A DNA stretch of 64,000 bases from Bacillota bacterium (GTDB lineage Bacteria; Bacillota; Ch66; Ch109): contig JABLWZ010000002.1 in the NCBI GenBank assembly GCA_013178275.1, forward strand, positions 62,001 through 126,000, given 5' to 3'. A model generated the notes under the pieces. The model did not search any database, was not told the DNA's origin, and was given only the letters and a program-made list of their open reading frames with translations. Made by a program: the position numbers and the translations under genes. Positions 24,703 through 35,073 of this stretch are shown here, piece by piece (the stretch's first letter is position 1; every line of letters starts with the position of its first letter).

Positions 24703-26028
24703 TTGTTAGACAAAGAGAATATTTTAAAAATGGTCAAGGACGAAAAGATCAGGTTTATTTATCTACAGATCATAGATATCACGGGGATATTGAAAAGTGT
24801 CACCATTCCATCATCCCAATTGGAGAAGGCCCTCGACGGGGAGCTGATGTTTGACGGCTCCTCTATTGAAGGGTTTGTACGAATTGAAGAATCGGATATG
24901 TATTTAAGGCCCGACCTCAGTACATTTGCCGTGCTGCCCTGGCGCCCGAGGAGTGAATCCGAAGCGAGAATCATATGTGACGTTTACAACCCTGATGGAA
25001 CTCCATTTGCCGGCTGCCCCCGATGCAACCTGAAAAGGGTTGTCAAGGAAGCTGAGGACATGGGATTTCAGATGAATGTGGGTCCCGAGTCGGAGTTCTT
25101 CCTTTTCCATACCGATGAAAACGGTGACCCGGGCACTGTCACCCATGACCAAGCGGGGTACTTTGATTTGGCCCCGATTGATCTGGGAGAAAACGCCCGC
25201 CGTGATATGGTGCTGGTTCTAGAAGAAATGGGGTTTGAGGTTGAGGCTGCACACCACGAAGTGGCCCCTGGTCAGCACGAACTCGACTTTAAATACGGCC
25301 CGGCGGTTGCTACCGCCGATAAGATCGCAACCTTGAAGCACGTTGTCAGGGTGATGGCCCAAAGACACGGCCTTCACGCCAGTTTCATGCCCAAGCCGTT
25401 GTTCGGGATAAACGGATCGGGAATGCACTGTCACCAATCACTGTTTCGCGGCAAGGAAAACGCCTTTTACGACCCGACGACCCCCGACCAGCTCAGCCAG
25501 GATGCCCTTTACTACATTGGCGGTATCCTCAAACACGCCAGGGGTTTCGCTGCCGTCACCAACCCCATAATTAACTCTTACAAGCGCCTGGTGCCCGGTT
25601 ATGAGGCCCCGGTATATCTGGCCTGGTCGGAAAAAAACCGGAGTCCGCTGATCAGGATTCCAGCCAGGCGAGGGCTCGGTACGCGTATCGAGGTCAGGAA
25701 CCCCGACCCAGCCTGCAACCCTTACCTGGCTTTGGCGGTAATGCTTAAAGCGGGTCTGGATGGGATAAAACAAAAAATAGATCCCCCCGAGCCGGTGGAT
25801 GAGAACCTTTATGAGATGAGTCAGCTGGAAAGAGAAAAACTAGGGATAATGTCACTGCCGGGCAGCCTCGAAGAAGCGCTGCAGGAGCTGAAGAACGACC
25901 GGGTTATCCAGGAAGCGATGGGGGAGCACATATATAACAGTTTCATGGCCGCGAAAATGAAGGAATGGGATGAATACCGTCTTCAGGTTCATCCCTGGGA
26001 AATAAAAAGGTATCTGACGACGTTCTAA
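24703..26028 (+). CDS. glnA: Glutamine synthetase, type I
   Basis: A 441-residue enzyme that makes glutamine from glutamate, ammonia and ATP. It has the type I signatures [29 protein letters not shown], the metal-binding [33 protein letters not shown] and the [17 protein letters not shown] flap. The length suits the alpha subtype without adenylylation control. It starts TTG 24703 after AGGAGG. A fluoride riboswitch in the leader is unusual and suggests a fluoride-induced copy. Confidence 0.95.
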   Translation: MLDKENILKMVKDEKIRFIYLQIIDITGILKSVTIPSSQLEKALDGELMFDGSSIEGFVRIEESDMYLRPDLSTFAVLPWRPRSESEARIICDVYNPDGTPFAGCPRCNLKRVVKEAEDMGFQMNVGPESEFFLFHTDENGDPGTVTHDQAGYFDLAPIDLGENARRDMVLVLEEMGFEVEAAHHEVAPGQHELDFKYGPAVATADKIATLKHVVRVMAQRHGLHASFMPKPLFGINGSGMHCHQSLFRGKENAFYDPTTPDQLSQDALYYIGGILKHARGFAAVTNPIINSYKRLVPGYEAPVYLAWSEKNRSPLIRIPARRGLGTRIEVRNPDPACNPYLALAVMLKAGLDGIKQKIDPPEPVDENLYEMSQLEREKLGIMSLPGSLEEALQELKNDRVIQEAMGEHIYNSFMAAKMKEWDEYRLQVHPWEIKRYLTTF

Positions 26029-26109
26029 GGGTTAATCCCTTCCCGGGTAACAACCCGGTGCATAAATGTTTACTAAAAAGATAAATTATTCTAAGTTAGT
26101 AAAATTTGA

Positions 26110-27423
<1,314 letters not shown>

Positions 27424-27446
27424 GACAGACTCCAATAAAATATCTG

Positions 27447-27537
27447 GGCGAATGGGGCTTCGCCTAACCGTTAAGGTGAAAACTGCCGTAAGGCTAATAG
27501 CTCCTATCAAACGACTTGTTTTGATAGGGGCTATTAT
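27447..27537 (+). promoter_or_regulatory. Fluoride riboswitch (crcB motif) with terminator
   Basis: GGCGAATGGGGCTTCGCC is the 5' hairpin, followed by TAACCG, a longer variable arm and AAGGCTAATAGCTCCTATC. AGCTCCTATCAAA pairs with TTTTGATAGGGGCT to form the terminator, ending ATTATTATT. It begins 24 bases after the enolase stop. Confidence 0.92.
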
Positions 27538-27560
27538 TATTGTTTGGGGAGGGTGACAGG

Positions 27561-28031
27561 GTGGTCAGTGTAGAAATCCCGGGAACAGGCGCCATTGAAC
27601 TTGAATACCTTTTGCTTGACTACAACGGAACACTGGCGTTGGATGGCAACCTAATCGCGACTGTTACAGAACGCCTTTTAAAGCTTTCCCAATCCTTGAA
27701 GATCATCGTTCTGACTGCTGATACGTTTGGCCTGGTTAGGGTCATGTGCGAATCTTTACCTTTAGAAATACGTATCGTTGACCCACTCGAAGGGGGCTTA
27801 GAAAAAGGGAGGATTGTTAAGGAACTTGGCCCTGATAGGGTTGTAGCAATCGGCAACGGTTATAATGATCGCCTCATGCTGAAGGAATGCGTATTAGGGA
27901 TACTGATTATCGGTGATGAAGGCTGCTCTATTGAGACCATGCAAAACGCTGATGTAGCTGTGAAAAATATTGAGACCGCCCTTGATCTCTTAATCTATCC
28001 CAAACGTCTGATTGCGACACTACGAGCCTAA
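27561..28031 (+). CDS. Soluble P-type-ATPase-like HAD phosphatase
   Basis: A 156-residue HAD-fold protein. GTG 27561 follows GGGGAGGG, while the upstream ATG-like start at 27540 is inside the riboswitch. Motif I is DYNGTLA (Asp nucleophile), motif II VLTADT, then EKGRIVKEL with the Lys, and motif III GNGYNDRLML. This is the phosphorylation-domain core of P-type ATPases as a free protein, without membrane helices or a nucleotide-binding insert. With the actuator-like protein at the left edge it suggests a dispersed ATPase-derived toolkit under fluoride control. Confidence 0.8.
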   Translation: MVSVEIPGTGAIELEYLLLDYNGTLALDGNLIATVTERLLKLSQSLKIIVLTADTFGLVRVMCESLPLEIRIVDPLEGGLEKGRIVKELGPDRVVAIGNGYNDRLMLKECVLGILIIGDEGCSIETMQNADVAVKNIETALDLLIYPKRLIATLRA

Positions 28032-28050
28032 AGAGGAGGATGGCCCGTTA

Positions 28051-29013
28051 ATGAAAGCTTTTCTGGGGATTGATGTGGGTTCTGTGAGTACGAAGCTGGT
28101 GGTAATCAACGAACAGGACGAGGTTCTGTATCACCTATACAACCGTACCCAGGGGCAGCCGGTACGAATCATCCAGGAGGGGATTAAACATATAGCTTCA
28201 GAGCTACCCACCGATGTTCAGATAGCGGGGGCGGGAACCACCGGCAGCGCCCGTCACCTGGCGGGGGCCATGATCGGCGCGGACGTGATCAAGAACGAGA
28301 TTACCGCCCACGCGGTGGCCACTTCGAGGTTTGTACCTGGGGTACAGACTATACTTGAAATCGGGGGACAGGACTCCAAGATAATCATCCTTCGAGATGG
28401 AGTGGTAGTGGACTTCGCCATGAACACGGTGTGTGCGGCGGGTACGGGATCGTTTCTCGACCAGCAGGCCACCCGGTTGAGCATCCCAATTGAAGACTTC
28501 GGGCAAATAGCCCTGAAATCGAAGAACCCGGTACGAATCGCCGGCAGGTGCGCGGTATTCGCCGAGTCTGACATGATCCATAAACAGCAGCTCGGTCACA
28601 GCCTTGAGGACATCTCCGCCGGTTTGTGCGAAGCTCTGGTGCGGAACTTTTTGAGTAATCTGGGCAAAGGCAAGGAGATACAGGGGCCTATAGCTTTCCA
28701 GGGCGGGGTGGCGGCCAATATCGGGATAAAGGGGGCTTTTGAAAAACACCTTAAACAGGATGTTTTTGTCCCCCAGTACCACGGGGTTATGGGCGCGATC
28801 GGCGTTGCCATTATGGCGCGGGAAGCTATCCAACGCACCGGAATGCCTACCAGGTTCAAGGGGCTGGTGGTTTCGGGTTTCGACTACAAGGCCCGAAGCT
28901 TTGATTGCAAGGGCTGTCCAAACCTTTGCGAGATTGTTCAGTTCTCTCAAAACGGAAAGGTTATAGCCCGCTGGGGTGACCGGTGCGGCAAGTGGGAGGC
29001 CATGGCAATATAA
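28051..29013 (+). CDS. BadF/BadG/HgdC-type acyl-CoA dehydratase activase
   Basis: A 320-residue ASKHA-fold ATPase. ATG 28051 with GAGGAGG upstream is the true start (FLGIDVGSVSTKLVVI). The [4Fe-4S] ligands are in NTVCAAGTGSFLDQQ and AGRCAVFAESDMIH. A C-terminal cysteine set (DCKGCPNLC and GDRCGKW) is also present. Such activases drive ATP-dependent low-potential electrons into dehydratases or double-cubane proteins. It follows the HAD gene closely and is under the same riboswitch. DUF2229 at 21512 is its likely partner. Confidence 0.88.
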   Translation: MKAFLGIDVGSVSTKLVVINEQDEVLYHLYNRTQGQPVRIIQEGIKHIASELPTDVQIAGAGTTGSARHLAGAMIGADVIKNEITAHAVATSRFVPGVQTILEIGGQDSKIIILRDGVVVDFAMNTVCAAGTGSFLDQQATRLSIPIEDFGQIALKSKNPVRIAGRCAVFAESDMIHKQQLGHSLEDISAGLCEALVRNFLSNLGKGKEIQGPIAFQGGVAANIGIKGAFEKHLKQDVFVPQYHGVMGAIGVAIMAREAIQRTGMPTRFKGLVVSGFDYKARSFDCKGCPNLCEIVQFSQNGKVIARWGDRCGKWEAMAI

Positions 29014-29171
29014 GGCCATTAGTTATAGGAAATTGGAGAAGGAAGAGCCGTCCGTAGACGGCTTAATGGAGGGTCTTTGTTAAATTATATTATACCATGT
29101 AAATAATATTTGTCGATAAATGGGAGAGAAATTTAAATTACTATTCTATAACCGACGGAGTGTAATTGTAC

Positions 29172-30104
29172 ATGAAGCATCCTTCATCTGACACTGGGCA
29201 TCGTATTCAGAACGCCATCACTAGGCTGCGTTCCCTCTACGAAAGCGACTTGGCGGTTCCCGACCTTGAAGCTTGCGGGAAAGCCGTCGTGGAACCACTT
29301 CGTGAGTTCCTTTTCACCCGTGAGCCCAGCGGTATATTCTACCCGAGGTGCAAGGCCGCGGAAGTTCTCGCTGCCCTAGGCGCCAAGGATATACTGATCG
29401 ACTTTCTGGCTAATCCGAGAAGTATTGCTGATCCCGTTGAGGAGGCTGGGGAGGATGCTGTTGCCAGTGCTGTTGCCCTTGCGCTACTTAGGTGGCCGGA
29501 CGAGCAGGTATTTTCATTATTACTAGATGTTGCCCGTCGTAAACTATTAGTCGGTGTGGTGGAAGCCCTTGGAGAGTATCGGCGTTATGAAGCCGTGCCG
29601 ATTTTCGCATCCGCCTTGGGCGAAGACTTCTGCCGGTATGCTGCGCAAAATGCGCTCCGTAAATTGGGGGAAGGAGCCTGTCCGTATCTTTTACAATTAG
29701 CCAACCGTAAAACGACCTCGGATACCGAATACGAGTCCAGCCGGCGTCAGCGGCGTAGTGCATTGGAACTGCTGGCGGAACTGTATCAAGGTGAACACCT
29801 ACCCGAGACCGTGTGGTTACTGATGGAGGATGATGATCCCGAAATAGCTTTGTTGGCCTGCTCGATATGCCTTCCGAGGGTTTCCCTCGCCGGTCGTGAA
29901 AAGGTTTTCGTGCGCCTCATCGATTTGCTCGACAGCACTGATTGGATGTTCCGGTCTGAAGTAGAGGACCTGCTGATCGAAAACTACGCGAATTGCCGCT
30001 CGGTAATAGAAAGGAGACTAAACCGAGCTATTGAGCCTGCGGCATCGTCCTTGCGGAGGATAGTGAGCAAGGCTTGTAGTAAGGGTTATCATGAAAATGG
30101 TTAG
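29172..30104 (+). CDS. HEAT-repeat-like protein
   Basis: About 310 residues built of paired amphipathic helices with alanine- and leucine-rich repeats (KAAEVLAALGAKDILIDFL, VVEALGEYRRYEAVPIFASA and similar), typical of HEAT/armadillo scaffolds. There is no catalytic motif, signal peptide or membrane helix. The start is ATG 29172 or TTG 29166, both near CGGAGTG. It has its own leader (29014-29165), which holds a small hairpin at 29046-29063 but no riboswitch. It precedes metK by 45 bases. Confidence 0.7.
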   Translation: MKHPSSDTGHRIQNAITRLRSLYESDLAVPDLEACGKAVVEPLREFLFTREPSGIFYPRCKAAEVLAALGAKDILIDFLANPRSIADPVEEAGEDAVASAVALALLRWPDEQVFSLLLDVARRKLLVGVVEALGEYRRYEAVPIFASALGEDFCRYAAQNALRKLGEGACPYLLQLANRKTTSDTEYESSRRQRRSALELLAELYQGEHLPETVWLLMEDDDPEIALLACSICLPRVSLAGREKVFVRLIDLLDSTDWMFRSEVEDLLIENYANCRSVIERRLNRAIEPAASSLRRIVSKACSKGYHENG

Positions 30105-30149
30105 CAACTTTACCTTGATATAACTAATGAGGAGGAGGCGTATAAAACA

Positions 30150-31334
30150 ATGGTGCGAAGACTGTTTACATCAGAATCTGTTACCGAAGGTCATCCAGAC
30201 AAAATAGCCGACCAGATTTCCGACAGCGTCCTCGACGCAATCATAGCCCAGGACCCTATGGCCCGCGTAGCCTGTGAGACAGTGGTCACCACTGGTCTTG
30301 TTCATGTGGTTGGTGAGATTACCACCAGTTGCTATGTAGATATTCCGAAAACTGTTCGAGAGACGGTTAAAGAGATTGGATACATTAGCGCCAAATTCGG
30401 TTTTGATGGTGATACTTGCGGTGTTATGGTTTCTATCGACGAGCAATCACCGGACATTGCCCTCGGCGTTGACACAGCGCTTGAGGCTAAAAAGGGCGAA
30501 ATGGACCCCGCCGACGCAATCGGTGCTGGCGACCAAGGCATGATGTTTGGTTATGCCACTAATGAAACCCCTGAATTTATGCCGCTGCCGATTATCCTAG
30601 CACACCGGTTGGCCCGCCGGTTGTCCGAGGTGCGTAAGAACAAAACGCTGCCATATCTCCGACCGGACGGAAAGACTCAGGTAACAGTCGAGTATGAAGG
30701 GGACAAGCCCATTCGAGTGGATACTATAGTTATTTCGGCCCAACATCATCCTGACGTCGAACTTGCCGTTATCGAAAGCGATATCATCAACGAGGCGATC
30801 ATTCCGATCATCCCAAGTGAACTTCTTGATGCTGATACCAAGTACAACATCAACCCTACTGGACGTTTCGTTGTTGGAGGGCCGCAGGGAGATGCAGGTC
30901 TGACCGGCCGTAAAATAATGGTTGACACCTATGGCGGCATGGCTCGTAATGGCGGCGGTGCGTTGTCAGGTAAAGATCCCACTAAAGTTGACCGTTCTGG
31001 TGCCTATGCCGCACGATATGTGGCAAAGAACGTTGTAGCCGCGGGTCTCGCCGACAAGTGTGAGATACAGCTTGCCTATGCTATCGGTATCGCTCGTCCC
31101 GTGTCGGTACTTGTTGAGACTTTTGGTACCTCCAAGGTGGACGAGGCCCTTATCAGTAAGATTATTCAGGAGAATTTTGATCTTCGCCCAGCCAGCATCA
31201 TCAACAATCTAGATTTACGCCGCCCGATTTATCGTCAGACTTCCGTATATGGCCATTTTGGTCGTACCGACATTGATTTGCCCTGGGAACGCACCGACAA
31301 AGCTGAAGTTCTGCGACGCGCGGCAAATATTTAG
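30150..31334 (+). CDS. metK: S-adenosylmethionine synthetase
   Basis: A 394-residue enzyme that makes S-adenosylmethionine from methionine and ATP. It has the bacterial signatures [20 protein letters not shown], the [12 protein letters not shown] hexapeptide region and [16 protein letters not shown] with the second ATP loop. It uses Mg and K ions and cleaves tripolyphosphate, a fluoride-sensitive type of chemistry. AGGAGGAGG precedes ATG 30150. No aptamer lies directly upstream, so fluoride control is only by neighbourhood. Confidence 0.97.
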   Translation: MVRRLFTSESVTEGHPDKIADQISDSVLDAIIAQDPMARVACETVVTTGLVHVVGEITTSCYVDIPKTVRETVKEIGYISAKFGFDGDTCGVMVSIDEQSPDIALGVDTALEAKKGEMDPADAIGAGDQGMMFGYATNETPEFMPLPIILAHRLARRLSEVRKNKTLPYLRPDGKTQVTVEYEGDKPIRVDTIVISAQHHPDVELAVIESDIINEAIIPIIPSELLDADTKYNINPTGRFVVGGPQGDAGLTGRKIMVDTYGGMARNGGGALSGKDPTKVDRSGAYAARYVAKNVVAAGLADKCEIQLAYAIGIARPVSVLVETFGTSKVDEALISKIIQENFDLRPASIINNLDLRRPIYRQTSVYGHFGRTDIDLPWERTDKAEVLRRAANI

Positions 31335-31386
31335 GATATAAAACAAACAGGTGAAAGACGAAACCGGGGAATGATAGGAAAACAGC

Positions 31387-31743
31387 ATGACCTATGTACT
31401 GAACTCGCGATTAGCGGCCAGCGACCTTTACAGAAATATCCACCGCTTTAATAAAAAGAGTTCTATCAGCTATGACAAGTGTTACGAGGCCCTTAACCAG
31501 GGTATAACGGGACCCCATGTTGCCGGCTATGCGTTAAACCCGGACGTTATTATCTTTACCTGTGACTCGATTGATGACTATTATCATGTTATTGCTTGTA
31601 TCCTGCTCAACGTTCAGAGTGAATATCTGTCCACTCAGGAAAAGCATGATATTAACGAATTCATTGAAGATATTCTTTATCCATCACTCACTGATCATTT
31701 GGCTATTGTCGCTGGTGCCACGGGGCATCAAAACTTGAGTTGA
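31387..31743 (+). CDS. Hypothetical protein
   Basis: A 118-residue soluble protein, helical at the N-terminus, with a central hydrophobic strand (VAGYALNPDVIIFTCDSIDD) and an acidic helical end. No family is recognised. It begins 52 bases after metK and ends just at the promoter of the MutS-like operon (the -35 box overlaps its stop region). Confidence 0.6.
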   Translation: MTYVLNSRLAASDLYRNIHRFNKKSSISYDKCYEALNQGITGPHVAGYALNPDVIIFTCDSIDDYYHVIACILLNVQSEYLSTQEKHDINEFIEDILYPSLTDHLAIVAGATGHQNLS

Positions 31744-31769
31744 CGCCATTTTTTAATATTTGATACAAT
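31740..31769 (+). promoter_or_regulatory. Promoter of the MutS-like operon
   Basis: TTGACG (31740-31745) and TACAAT (31764-31769) are separated by 18 bases and lie just before the fluoride aptamer. Confidence 0.6.
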
Positions 31770-31790
31770 AAAACAAACAAATTGTTTGCA

Positions 31791-31872
31791 GGGTGATGGA
31801 GTTCGCCCGTAATTCCGGTTATTCCGGTAATGACTCCTGTCAGTTTTAATCTGGCAGGAGATTTTATTTTGA
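31791..31872 (+). promoter_or_regulatory. Fluoride riboswitch (crcB motif) with terminator
   Basis: GGGTGATGGAGTTCGCCC is the 5' hairpin. After a TTCCGG arm, GGTAATGACTCCTGTCAG is the 3' half. CTCCTGTCAG pairs with CTGGCAGGAG to form the terminator, followed by ATTTTATTTT. The sequence differs in its variable parts from the other copies but keeps the conserved core. Confidence 0.88.
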
Positions 31873-31934
31873 AAACTGATAACCCGGTATTAACCAGGCC
31901 GTGCTTAGGTATTATTGCCCAGGAGGTGCTTCGC

Positions 31935-33473
31935 GTGGTTTTCCAAAGCGTACTATTTGAGAAAACTAAAGACTACAAAAAAGAGCTAACATTAGAAGTA
32001 CCTGAATTCTTCATTGACTTAAACCTCGATCAGGTTATAGACGCCATAACGCTAGGGAAGCTGGAATATGATTTGAAGCCGTTTTTTTATACGACCTTGG
32101 ACAATATCGAAGCGATCAGGTATCGGCATGAAATTTTCCGGGACCTAGAAAACTATGCCCTGTTTGAGTGTATAACCTCTTTTGCCCAAAAGATGCGGGA
32201 TATGCGGCAGCATCTTACCCAGTCCGGGAAACTGCACTACAAATACCAGAAGGAAAAATGGTTTTTAGACGCGGTAGAAATTTATTGCGACGCTTCTTGC
32301 TGCCTGTTGGGAGATTTAGAACGCATAGACTTAACATCTCGTGGATTGTTGGCCTTCCGCGAGTTTTTAAAGAACTATATCGGTTCTGAGAGTTTTACGT
32401 TGCTTAATGAGGAGACGAAAAACCTTAGGGCCGATTTGAACGCGGTAGAGTATTCCTTGTTCATAAAAGAGAACCGTATCGTGGTTCGGAAATACGAATC
32501 CGAAATCGATTACAGCATCGAGGTCAAGGCGACATTTGAGAAGTTTAAACAGGGAGAGATCGAAGATTTAAAACCTAAAAGAACCGACTGGCCGGACATG
32601 AACCATGTTGAAGCAGGGGTACTGGATTTGATAGCCAAGTTATACCCTGAAACATTTCTATGTCTCGATAATTTTAATGCCAAAAACATTGACTACCTGG
32701 ATGAAACGATAGGTACTTTTGACCGGGAAATACAATTCTACGTTGCCTATCTTGAATACATTGCATCTTTCAAACGGGTGGGATTAAGGTTTTGCTATCC
32801 GAAAATATCCGATGAATCCAAGGAGGTTTATGATTATGAGGTATTTGACCTGGCCCTGGCTAAAAAAATTCTTTCAGAGAAAAACAAGTCCCTTGTGTGC
32901 AACGATTTTTATCTGAAAGATCAGGAGCGCATATTCGTGGTTTCCGGTCCAAACCAGGGGGGGAAGACAACCTTCGCCCGCACTTTCGGTCAGCTTCATT
33001 TTATAGCCTGTCTGGGCTGCCCCGTTCCAGGACGGGAAGCCCAGCTCTTTATGCCTGACCGGATATTCACGCACTTTGAAAAAGAGGAAAACATTAAAAA
33101 TCTGCACGGCAAACTGCAGGACGATCTCGTAAGAATTCACTCTATCCTCGAACGGGCCACCCCGAATAGCATTATCATAATGAACGAAATTTTCACTTCC
33201 ACCACATTAAACGACGCATTATTTTTGAGCAAAAAGATAATGGAAAGGGTGGTTAAGCTGGGGGTGCTCTGCGTTTTCGTTACATTCCTGGATGAACTGG
33301 CATTGTTCGGTGAGACAACCGTTAGCCTGGTCAGCACGGTGGTCCCCGAAAATCCGGCGTTACGGACATATAGAATTGTGAGAAGGCCCGCGGACGGTCT
33401 TGCATATGCGCTATCGATCGCCGAAAAGTACCGGCTTACGTATGACCATCTAAAGGAGCGGATCAACCAATGA
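31935..33473 (+). CDS. MutS-like ATPase (domain V protein), first copy
   Basis: A 512-residue protein. GTG 31935, with AGGAGG eight bases upstream, is preferred because earlier starts lie in the riboswitch. The C-terminal half is the MutS ABC-type ATPase: Walker A GPNQGGKTT (about residue 337), a signature-like helix, Walker B IIIMNEIFTSTT and an H-loop-like FLDEL. The N-terminal half has lever-like helices but no mismatch-binding domain I. MutS-like genes are known fluoride-riboswitch targets. Its role in fluoride tolerance is not known. Confidence 0.85.
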   Translation: MVFQSVLFEKTKDYKKELTLEVPEFFIDLNLDQVIDAITLGKLEYDLKPFFYTTLDNIEAIRYRHEIFRDLENYALFECITSFAQKMRDMRQHLTQSGKLHYKYQKEKWFLDAVEIYCDASCCLLGDLERIDLTSRGLLAFREFLKNYIGSESFTLLNEETKNLRADLNAVEYSLFIKENRIVVRKYESEIDYSIEVKATFEKFKQGEIEDLKPKRTDWPDMNHVEAGVLDLIAKLYPETFLCLDNFNAKNIDYLDETIGTFDREIQFYVAYLEYIASFKRVGLRFCYPKISDESKEVYDYEVFDLALAKKILSEKNKSLVCNDFYLKDQERIFVVSGPNQGGKTTFARTFGQLHFIACLGCPVPGREAQLFMPDRIFTHFEKEENIKNLHGKLQDDLVRIHSILERATPNSIIIMNEIFTSTTLNDALFLSKKIMERVVKLGVLCVFVTFLDELALFGETTVSLVSTVVPENPALRTYRIVRRPADGLAYALSIAEKYRLTYDHLKERINQ

Positions 33474-34966
33474 AAGCCTTTCTCATGCATAAGGACTCTG
33501 ACTTTGATCTGCAGCGGAAATTACCGTCAAATGAATACGAACTGAGGAAAGACCTAGAATTATTAACGCTTTTCAACGCCATGGCTGCAGGTGATAACTT
33601 TATACTTGAAATCGCAAGGAAGGCTGTTTTATCCGGTTTATACAATGATTTGGAAACGATATTCTATCGCCAATTCATTCTTAAAGACTGCCTGAAGAAC
33701 CCTTCCATCATCAGGGATATATACAGCATCGCGGTAGAAGCTGTTGATAAACGGAAAACGCATTACTTGGGTTTTTTAGGTAAGTATCCTTCTTCGAGAT
33801 TATACATGTCGATAGAAATGCTGAAGATATTTGCGGAAGTGCTTAAAAAACTGAGGAGTATCGCGGATAAACATGGCGATAAATTCGAGTCGGAAGGGTT
33901 TAAAGCCTTTTTCACTATGCTCAAACAAGAACTGAATGATGAATTTTTTACCTGGGTACAAGAACATCTGCGGGAATTAAAGTTCCACGACGGGATATTG
34001 ATCAGCGCTAAACTGGGGAAAGGAAACAAAGGCGCCAATTATATACTTCGGAAGCCAAACGCAAAAAAGCAGAGCTGGATGCAGAGGATCTTTGCGAAAA
34101 ATCCTCCGTCTTATACCATTACAATAAGTGAACACGATGAAAGCGGCGCCAGGGCCTTGTCGGAGTTAAAAGATCAGGGGATTATTCTCGTGGCCAATGA
34201 ACTCGCTCGGTCCACAGATCACATTTACAGTTTCTTTAATAGGCTTAGGGCCGAATTAGCCTTTTACGTCGGGTGTCTGAATTTACGCGAGAGTCTTGAC
34301 CAGAAGGGTGAGCCGATCTCTTTCCCTCTCCCGGTGGCCCCTGGTGAGCCCCGGCACTCTTTTAAAGGATTATACGATGTCTGCTTGGCCCTAAGCATGG
34401 GACCAAAAGTTGTGGGTAACGACTTGAATCTCGACGACAAGTCGCTGACGATAATCACCGGCGCCAACCAAGGTGGTAAATCGACTTTTTTACGCAGCAT
34501 AGGTTTGGCCCAATTGATGATGCAATGCGGTATGTTCGTGCCTGCAGAGTTTTTTTGTTCCAGTATCTGTGACTGCCTTTTTACCCACCATAAACGGGAA
34601 GAAGATACCACCATGAATAGCGGGAAGCTCGATGAAGAGCTCAGCAGGATGAGCAGCATCGTGGATAACTTAACTCCAAATTCGATGCTGCTCTTTAACG
34701 AATCATTCGCAGCGACCAATGAAAGAGAAGGATCGGAGATCGCAAGACAGATACTCTGTGCCTTGTTGGAGAAAAATATTAAGGTTTTCTTCGTTACACA
34801 TCTATATGAGTTTGCAAATACTCTTCATAGACGAAATCTTGAAAAGGTTATCTTTTTACGGGCGGAAAGAAAGGATGACGGGGAAAGGACCTTTAAAATC
34901 ACCGAGGGTAAGCCCTTAAGAAATGTTTTTGGAGAAGATATATATTTTAAGATTTTCGAAAAATAG
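33470..34966 (+). CDS. MutS-like ATPase, second copy
   Basis: A 498-residue paralogue whose ATG overlaps the previous stop (ATGA). It has Walker A GANQGGKST (about residue 330), the KLDEELSRMSSIVD signature region, Walker B SMLLFNESFAATNEREG and VFFVTHLYEF with the H-loop His. It too lacks a mismatch-recognition domain. The tight overlap and shared design suggest that the two proteins form a heterodimer. Confidence 0.85.
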   Translation: MKAFLMHKDSDFDLQRKLPSNEYELRKDLELLTLFNAMAAGDNFILEIARKAVLSGLYNDLETIFYRQFILKDCLKNPSIIRDIYSIAVEAVDKRKTHYLGFLGKYPSSRLYMSIEMLKIFAEVLKKLRSIADKHGDKFESEGFKAFFTMLKQELNDEFFTWVQEHLRELKFHDGILISAKLGKGNKGANYILRKPNAKKQSWMQRIFAKNPPSYTITISEHDESGARALSELKDQGIILVANELARSTDHIYSFFNRLRAELAFYVGCLNLRESLDQKGEPISFPLPVAPGEPRHSFKGLYDVCLALSMGPKVVGNDLNLDDKSLTIITGANQGGKSTFLRSIGLAQLMMQCGMFVPAEFFCSSICDCLFTHHKREEDTTMNSGKLDEELSRMSSIVDNLTPNSMLLFNESFAATNEREGSEIARQILCALLEKNIKVFFVTHLYEFANTLHRRNLEKVIFLRAERKDDGERTFKITEGKPLRNVFGEDIYFKIFEK

Positions 34967-34991
34967 AAAGCCGCCTACAGACGGCTTTTTA
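34967..34991 (+). terminator. Intrinsic terminator of the MutS-like operon
   Basis: AAAGCCG (34967-34973) pairs with CGGCTTT (34982-34988) around CCTACAGA, with a short T tract, directly after the stop codon. Confidence 0.75.
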
Positions 34992-35073
34992 AAGAGAAGT
35001 ACTTAATGTCTATTTAATTATAAACATTTAAACTGGATATATAAATAGAAAGTTCAACCATTTATGAATAGAT

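Noticed and set aside
29014..29171. A further riboswitch before the HEAT-repeat gene or metK
   Set aside because: Neither leader contains the CUAAUAGCUCCU core or its 5' hairpin, and I saw no SAM-box pattern before metK.
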